The notes beneath the pieces were generated by a model. The model was given only the letters and a program-made list of their open reading frames with translations. It ran no database searches and was not told where the DNA came from. Source: Antedon bifida (lineage: Eukaryota; Echinodermata; Crinoidea; Comatulida; Antedonidae). From it: a DNA stretch of 64,000 nucleotides. The stretch lies in NCBI GenBank assembly GCA_963402885.1, contig OY727094.1:14138501-14202500 (forward strand), written 5' to 3'. The position numbers and the translations under genes are program-made. Below, piece after piece: positions 58,801-64,000 of the stretch (within the stretch, counting starts at the first letter, position 1; each line of letters starts with the position of its first letter).

Positions 58801-61800
58801 CTCTCATCAATATTTGCTATGTATTTTGATATTATTTTATGGTGAAATAAATTGAAACTATTCAGGAAAAATGTTTCAAATGTCTTATTCTTGTAATTAT
58901 ACAGTAACAACTGTATGTAACAGTGGTTAAATGTAATAGTTGTAATTGATATAAAGTATGCTTACTGTTTTCTTAAAAGAGAATTGATAGTAGAAGTTTT
59001 TCCAACATTCTCAAGTCCTACAAAAATAGTTCTTCCTTGATTAAACTCTGTTTGTCCTTCTTCAAGTGCATTTTGAAATGCTTTCACCGCATCAGGTCCT
59101 CGTGCCAATATCTCCTCTGGAACATGCACATCTTAAAAACAAAATATAAGGTACAATAATTATTGTATAACTTCCTGATTGTTTGTATACTACTGGATAG
59201 CAATTAATACTCTTTATAAAATTGAACAGTTTAATATGCACTAAGAATGTCTTATGAATACCTCAATCATTACTTGAAATAAATTAAGGTCATAATAGCA
59301 GAGTACAAAGATTAAGGTATACTCTATATAGAATAAAATACTTCAGCAATTCGTCACAAAAAACAGATGACTGATTTTCATCAAATGCAACAATTGGTTT
59401 GATAAATATGTGGTACTAATAAGGTATATGCCAACACTTAAGCTTATAAGCCGATGCTCACAAATGCGACCAAAATTTAGATGTAGACATTTCTGCATAT
59501 TCAAAAGTTTTTTCATTTATTATTATAAACACACAGAATATTGTTACAAAGCCTTTAAGAACCTTATAAATGAGAGAGTTCATTCTGAAGGCTATCTTAC
59601 GGTTTTATTTACTTACTTTCAATTTTATCAGCCACATCTTTTTCCTCAGCTTTCCTGAGTGCTGCAACAAGTTCTGAACGCATGGACTTCTTAGTAACCT
59701 TATACTGCCATGCATCCAACATGTCATAAGTCCTTTCAGAAATGTTTCTATCTGGTAGTTCAAATGAATTTATATCTTCTTGTGTCATTCCAAGATTAGC
59801 TGCTATTAGTTCCCATTTATTGTCGGCGTTATTGGCAATGTATATTAATTCTTTAATTGTAATTTCTAAATAAAATATAAATATTATACTGTTTTTAAAA
59901 TATTCTAATAAATCCTAAAATATTAGTATTTTGTTTGTTTGATTCCACCTACCCATCTCAATTTCTAGATCTAAATTACCCAAATGTAATTTTGTGAAAT
60001 GTTGACTTTGTCTATAGTTGTTTTATAATTTGTAAATAAAATAATAGTTCAATAATGATAAACTATTTATTTTCTAAAAAAAAAATACTTTTTTATATTT
60101 CTTATGTAAAATAATATTTAAGTAACTTTTACAACCAGTTTATTTATAGATATTGTGAATACCAAAATCTCCATAACAAATAGAACATAAAAGATAGCTA
60201 ATGTTATAGACCAAGATTAATTTTTTAATTCATTTTTTTATTGGAAACAATAGCCCTATTGTGGGGCATTGAAATTGAAGAATATTCATACCTGACGATG
60301 TCATTTCGATGTAAGGTAAAGGTCCACCTAAACAAGTAAAATGAATGTGTATATCAAGCTTTTCAGTGCAGAATTACAGATTGGAAATAATTTAGGATAT
60401 AAAGGACAAACATATTTTTAAATTACCTTTGGGACCAACATGTAGATATTTATAACAGAATTAGTAGCACACAAAATAGAAGACAGGATAAAATGCACAA
60501 CTGAAACCATATTACACATTGGCATGCCATGAAGTACCGTACGCCTTGTGTTAGATAACAAACCTAACGCTGCGAGTCTGAACATACCCTGTACCAACTG
60601 TGTTGAGATGAGCCGCTATTTGAATCAATCTACTTTTTTTTTTATAAATCATATTTTTTAATTTGTTTGATTATATGACTGACTACAAATACTACAGGAT
60701 AAAAAGTGATCATTAATTCTATTTTTAGAAGTTCATGGTTTTATTTGAGGCACAATGTGTTTTTTAACTTACCATTCAAAATTGCAAGTATTTCTGTTTT
60801 TTTCTGTTCACCATCGTATTTATCGCACACATTTTCATTATAGATATCAGATGCAGACATTCCATTCTGACAATCAAAGTGTTTGTGATTTAAAATAACA
60901 ATATTAGCAATTCTAGTTATAAGCATAAGTTATGATACATCCCTCAGCTACTCTTTTAAAAAAAATTTAAAAATTCAGCTTAATTTCATAATTTGCAAGA
61001 ACATACTAAACCAAAAGATAAGCCAAACTAAATAATACTAATAGGTAAAATAACCCTGGCCATTAAAAAAAATCAAATTATGACAAATATATTTCATAAT
61101 AGTTATGCAAATTCCAGATATTTCAAAGGTCAATAACTTTACTATTGGCCATATCTTGGAAAAAATATGCCACTGGACTAAATCTACTTCCACTCAATGC
61201 GATTTTATGCATTAATATCACTAAACCCATTTTTCACGATATTTTTCCCAGGGTGCCGGACACGTTAATCCAAAGCACGATGTGAAATCAGCTGAAATAA
61301 AATATTTATGGGTTTTTTGGGCCAAAATCATTTCATAAGCCATATAATAACCACACATGCCATTAGATTTAAACTAATTAAATACATGCTCTGAAAATAA
61401 ATCATTTTTGGTCTAAATCATGTAGCTTACTAATAGTCCAAAAGTAATAACCTGCAACTGAAATAAATGTTAATGATGAGCAACTGAGAAGATAAATTTA
61501 ATATCAAATGATATGTCAACTATAATTTAAAGAAATATAGAACAAATACTTAATGTAGTTTCAATATTTATATTATATGTATTTATTTATATAACGTATA
61601 CTTCAGTTTACAGTAAAATATGAGACTAAAAGTAAAAATAATGGAAGCATGCTGTTTAAACCATTCAATTTTTAGATTTACAATTTAACAATACAATGTG
61701 AATACTGTAATGGAAAAATAAAAAAGAAATGTTAATAACTATAAATATATACTATATTCATTTTAATATTTCTGTAATTAATCATTCCATCAAAAAAATA

Positions 61801-63235
61801 TACAGGAACATGTGAGAAGGTGGATGGGCAATAGACTGCTTGAGGGTCAGACAAGAAGAAAATAGCCTGTAATATTTTCAATGATAGTTCTCCTGAGGAC
61901 GATCAAAGCATATTGATCGAAACGTCGAGAAACTCAACAGTTTCTTTCAGAACTAATATACATGGTATACCGCAAACTTGATATCAACAGATAATAATAA
62001 ACCTTTTTGTTTCTATTTGTTTTATTTTATATAACTTTAAAAAAAAAAGAATAGAACTAAACTTTATTATTAAAATAATTGCATTACAGTACTTAATAAC
62101 AAACTAACCTTATCTTTCTTGCAAATGTCCATACGTCCTTCCTTTATGAAGAACACAAAGGCATTTTTGTGCTCTTCATAAGTAAGGTTTTGTTGTGCAA
62201 TTATATGCAGAGCGTTGTCTCCATTCTTGAAAAAAGTGAAAAAAAAAACAATGTGCACAAGCTGTACTAATACTGTGAATATTATATTTTGATTGTACAT
62301 ACAACCCTTTAGTAAAAACTCTCCAATTTCATTTACGAAACATGGATGATTTATAAATGATATAATCAAAACCTACTGAATGTTTACCATTACTTATCTA
62401 TCATTTGATTGATTATATTGATTGATTATATTTACTGAATACAAAAAGAGCATATTTATTTAGCAAGATATCTGGAGAGAAAAAACCTTTTTATTTAAAG
62501 GACATAGTTCTTTAGTGAAATTTCAATATACTTTGCAAATTGCAGATGATAAAAATGGTATACTTGGATATCAGTTATAATACTTTATGATTGATTCAGC
62601 TTAGAATTTTATTCATTATAATGCTATATAAAAGCTTCTTGTCAGCTTTTTAAACTATTTTACATCAAATCTTTTTGAATCAAAATATAAAATATTTGGT
62701 TTTATCTCAATATCTCTATGGTTTTATATACTTTTTGCTTTAAGATTCTATAAATAGGTTGGTGAATTTACAGTGGAATCAATAATACCTACAATAATAG
62801 TCTGGTACCAGCCAGGTACAGATATAAGAAGTTTGCATAGAGTGTGGTACACAAATAGAATGAACTAATTTGAGGATAACAAATATAGGCCTAAAGAACA
62901 TTTAACATTCAGGCTTGAATGGTGGTAGCTGATCAACTTGGATTATAATGTGGTAAAAAAAATCCAGATTATTCTGTCCTAGTGATGGAGCGAAAGGGTG
63001 AGGGGGTAGGTGCATCAAATAGTATAATCCTCACAGTATTGTGCAATACCTGCATACACTGTGATATTTACAATACGATGCAATAATACATGCATAATTA
63101 TGTGAAATTACTAGATATACTGTGTATACAACTTACTTTGTTTTGCTGGTTCACATTAGAACCAGCATCAACTAATGTCATACAGCATGCAGTTTGACCA
63201 TTGGCTGCAGCATCCAATAGTGGTGAATTTCCATC
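45043..63235 (-). CDS. Ankyrin-death-Roc-COR-death-death-death protein (5' part outside window)
   Basis: Minus-strand exons in reading order: 63137-63235, 62109-62225, 60773-60866, 60292-60327, 59617-59865, 58966-59131, 58363-58466, 57571-57690, 57062-57175, 56502-56668, 55719-55808, 54724-54882, 54046-54294, 53328-53513, 51758-51913, 51383-51664, 48637-48717, 48049-48265, 47464-47628, 46913-47071, 46526-46819, 45732-46055 and 45043-45305. Junctions and phases are consistent; 1296 residues are visible. In order: ankyrin repeats (1-103), death domain (about 116-198), Roc GTPase with P-loop GLENVGKTS (about 239-247), WDFGGQ (about 412) and GTHYE, a COR-like region to about 896, two Ser/Asp/Lys-rich linkers, then three death domains (about 1004-1101, 1102-1209, 1210-1296). 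The architecture recalls DAPK1-type and NLR-like ROCO proteins used in cell-death or innate-immune signalling. No kinase is visible; one could lie upstream. The role is inferred from domains only. Confidence 0.88.
45445..45605 (-). mobile_element. tRNA-derived SINE, copy 1 (5' truncated)
   Basis: On the minus strand it reads GGGTCCTGGGTTCAAGTCCT (B box GGTTCAAGTCC), then GTCATATGTCAGGATTTTTT and AATAAGACTTTGTTTATGTA. It matches the copy at 58041-58235 over about 150 bp. The head before the B box is disturbed. It lies in the intron between exons 45732 and 45305. Confidence 0.8.
46913..47628 (-). other. Two paralogous linker exons
   Basis: Exons 47464-47628 and 46913-47071 encode similar polar linkers. 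Each starts in an A-S-x-S context, has an acidic run (DSDSDG; ESDTDDTD) followed by a Lys-rich stretch, and ends in KDNKG or KDNKD. The equal phases (1-1) and parallel layout indicate a tandem exon duplication. No fold is expected. Confidence 0.65.
48985..51362 (+). mobile_element. CR1/L2-like LINE, 5' truncated, antisense in a ROCO intron
   Basis: A near-complete reverse transcriptase frame runs from about 49209 to the stop at 51097 (about 620 codons). Motifs in order: SPGPDNVPNRLI, FRPISLTCILAKV, NQYGCRKHFSTTHNLVDLL, LTDFSKAFDCVDH (motif A), GVPQGTLLGP (motif B) and KLLGLWI. At the motif C position, where WKYVDD is expected, it reads WKYDLCIG; two residues including a catalytic Asp appear to be missing, so the enzyme should be inactive. 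Only scraps of endonuclease (IIILSETDIF near 49100) precede it. The 3' tail is a GAAAT/GAAAAT repeat (51330-51362). The clade assignment is from remembered motif style. Confidence 0.88.
51985..53125. repeat. 95-bp tandem array, about 12 copies, ROCO intron
   Basis: The unit contains AAAACTTACTTGTGAAATGA, ATGAGAGGCAGATTAACACC and TATTAAGGGGACACTTTG. Copies are highly similar with few substitutions. The array lies between exons 51758-51913 and 53328-53513 and shares no exon sequence. Confidence 0.95.
54995..55624. repeat. 57-bp tandem array, about 11 copies, open on both strands
   Basis: The unit contains AACAACACTATCATGGAAGT, then GGAAATAACAACAATCATAT and ATCAGGCATCTGCTATT. Since 57 bp is 19 codons, long frames stay open on + (about 226 codons) and on - (about 169 codons). 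It lies inside an intron of the ROCO gene and is not considered coding. Confidence 0.95.
58041..58235 (+). mobile_element. tRNA-derived SINE, copy 2
   Basis: The tRNA-like head has an A-box-like TGGCTTGGTGGTTATGG and a B box GGGTTCAAGTCC. It is followed by the body shared with 45445-45605. GGAGTGGAGTTGT (58045-58057) and ACAACTCCACTCC (58146-58158) are exact inverted copies that would pair and enclose the tRNA-like part. It lies in the intron between exons 58363 and 57690 on the opposite strand to the gene. Confidence 0.8.
59617..59865 (-). other. N-terminal-side death domain of the ROCO protein
   Basis: This single exon reads ITIKELIYIANNADNKWELI, then AANLGMTQEDIN, then MLDAWQYK and SELVAALRKAEEKDVADKIE. 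The W-x-x-(I/L)-A-x-x-L-G core and the final helix fit the death fold. It is directly followed by the P-loop exon, which is unusual because death domains of ROCO proteins commonly lie C-terminal. Confidence 0.8.
60773..63235 (-). other. Ankyrin-repeat exons at the visible N-terminal side
   Basis: Exon 63137-63235 reads DGNSPLLDAAANGQTACCMT and VDAGSNVNQQNK, a canonical ankyrin repeat. Exon 62109-62225 (NGDNALHIIAQQNLTYEEHK..) and exon 60773-60866 (NGMSASDIYNENV) are diverged repeats. All start in phase 0 after a repeat boundary, the usual exon plan of ankyrin arrays. More repeats are expected beyond 64000. Confidence 0.8.
61800..62035 (+). mobile_element. Penelope-type terminal fragment with hammerhead-like motif
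   Basis: About 61895-61985 reads CTGAGGACGATCAAAGCATA, then TTGATCGAAACGTCGAGAAA and CTCAACAGTTTCTTTCAGAA. CTGAGGA, the stem GATCAA..TTGATC and GAAACGTC have the order of a hammerhead ribozyme core (CUGANGA, stem II, GAAA, NUH). Hammerheads are known in the terminal repeats of Penelope-like elements. No coding part is present. It lies between the two ankyrin exons 60773-60866 and 62109-62225. Confidence 0.5.
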
Positions 63236-64000
63236 CTAAAAAAATAGATTATAATATGTCATACAACAAACTTCTTTAGCAATGCACAGTAGAAGCATGA
63301 CCATTAATAATTGTGGTATAATTAAAAATATTTTTTAATATATATATATTGTTAGATTATTTAATGTAATCATGATCATAATAAAAAGTTTACCCAGTGA
63401 ATGTTTATTGTGCAAACATGATGTTTTTCATCGCTATTATATTGTAACTTTCTATATATTTTGGTATTAATATGTTATATGTAATATAAATAATCAAAAC
63501 ACATATGACCATTGTAAAACTTTTGATGAAGTTTTATAAATTGCACTAAATGAATCAATGGTTAAAAATGTCTAAAATGGCATTTCAACTAAGTATTAAA
63601 TAGGCTGTGTACATCATAAGTTAACAGTTTTTAGTCTCATTGAGCTTTATACTGTAGCTCCATGATTTGGTAGACTGCAATTGTATTTTAAGAACAGCAC
63701 AAAAATATAAATACAATTCAAAGTTTTTAATGTAAATGATTTTAATTAAGATAATTTACATTGGCAAATCTCACTCTGAATACATTTAACCATTTCACAT
63801 TAAACATCAGTGTGGTAAAAGACCTACTTGACAAACAATAAATTATATGGACACATTTAATATTAAAAACTCATTATAATCCAGCATTTGAGCAGAGAAA
63901 TATTATTTAGAAAGGTTTTCAATTAATTTTCTCCCTGTCACCTTATTCAATCTGTGACAATTGTATTTATCATGGCTCTGCACAACCATGAACAAACATC
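63236..64000. other. Intron of the ROCO gene, nothing recognised
   Basis: AT-rich sequence upstream (on the minus strand) of the first visible ankyrin exon. No exon, repeat or mobile element was recognised. The next exon must lie beyond the window. Confidence 0.5.

Larger units (their letters stand above)
54724..59131 (-). other. Roc GTPase domain of the ROCO protein, interrupted by a long insert
   Basis: The P-loop exon (58966-59131) reads RTIFVGLENVGKTSTINS. The switch II exon (56502-56668) reads FVMNIWDFGGQPIYHVIQR. The base-recognition exon (54724-54882) reads NKIMLIGTHYES, a THxE in place of the usual THxD. About 165 residues lie between P-loop and switch II, encoded by exons 58363-58466, 57571-57690, 57062-57175 and part of 56502-56668. 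They are charged, Ser/Pro/Lys-rich and contain two near-copies of SKQE(T/A)KSxE. A typical Roc has about 40-60 residues there, so this is a large low-complexity insert. Confidence 0.75.

Overview
This is AT-rich, intron-rich eukaryotic DNA from an animal. The genes have canonical GT-AG introns and metazoan families (theta-class GST, OGFOD2, myosin XIX, an ankyrin/Roc-COR/death-domain protein). The repeat content and the multi-death-domain ROCO gene suggest a marine invertebrate, possibly an echinoderm or another invertebrate deuterostome; that is inference, not proof.

Layout. 1-1417: two TTAA-flanked MITEs, then the last exon of an unrecognised + strand gene. 1.6-5.2 kb: intergenic repeats, including a second TTAA MITE family and a LINE endonuclease relic between inverted repeats. 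5631-13832 (+): a complete five-exon theta-class glutathione transferase. Its 5.1 kb last intron holds a 3.76 kb element with long terminal inverted repeats and a 92-bp tandem array. 14575-20946 (-): OGFOD2, a 2-oxoglutarate/Fe(II) oxygenase, convergent with the GST gene. Its introns carry a 21-bp minisatellite and a foldback element. 22810-42073 (+): a 23-exon class XIX-like myosin, divergent from OGFOD2, of about 1076 residues. Intron 1 carries two nested foldback elements, and other introns carry tandem arrays, MITEs, a Penelope-like fragment and a tRNA-like unit. 45043-63235 (-): at least 22 exons of a large protein with ankyrin repeats, a death domain, a Roc GTPase, a COR region and three more death domains. 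Its 5' end lies beyond the window. A CR1/L2-like LINE, two SINE copies, tandem arrays and a Penelope-type fragment sit in its introns.

Most notable observations. (1) The myosin ends in a hydrophobic tail that looks like a membrane anchor, and no MyMOMA-like region was recognised. (2) In four places this myosin has local tandem duplications that start inside an exon and carry a splice site with them. (3) The ROCO gene has one death domain before Roc and three after COR, built from exons of identical phase. (4) Foldback elements with the same layout but different short repeated words occur several times, one inserted into another with a visible 6-bp target duplication.

The genes are not an operon-like unit. 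MYO19 (mitochondrial actin motor) and OGFOD2 share a divergent 1.9 kb upstream region. GST/OGFOD2 and MYO19/ROCO are convergent pairs. Exon coordinates were built by hand from splice signals, reading phase and remembered family sequences; no alignment was run.
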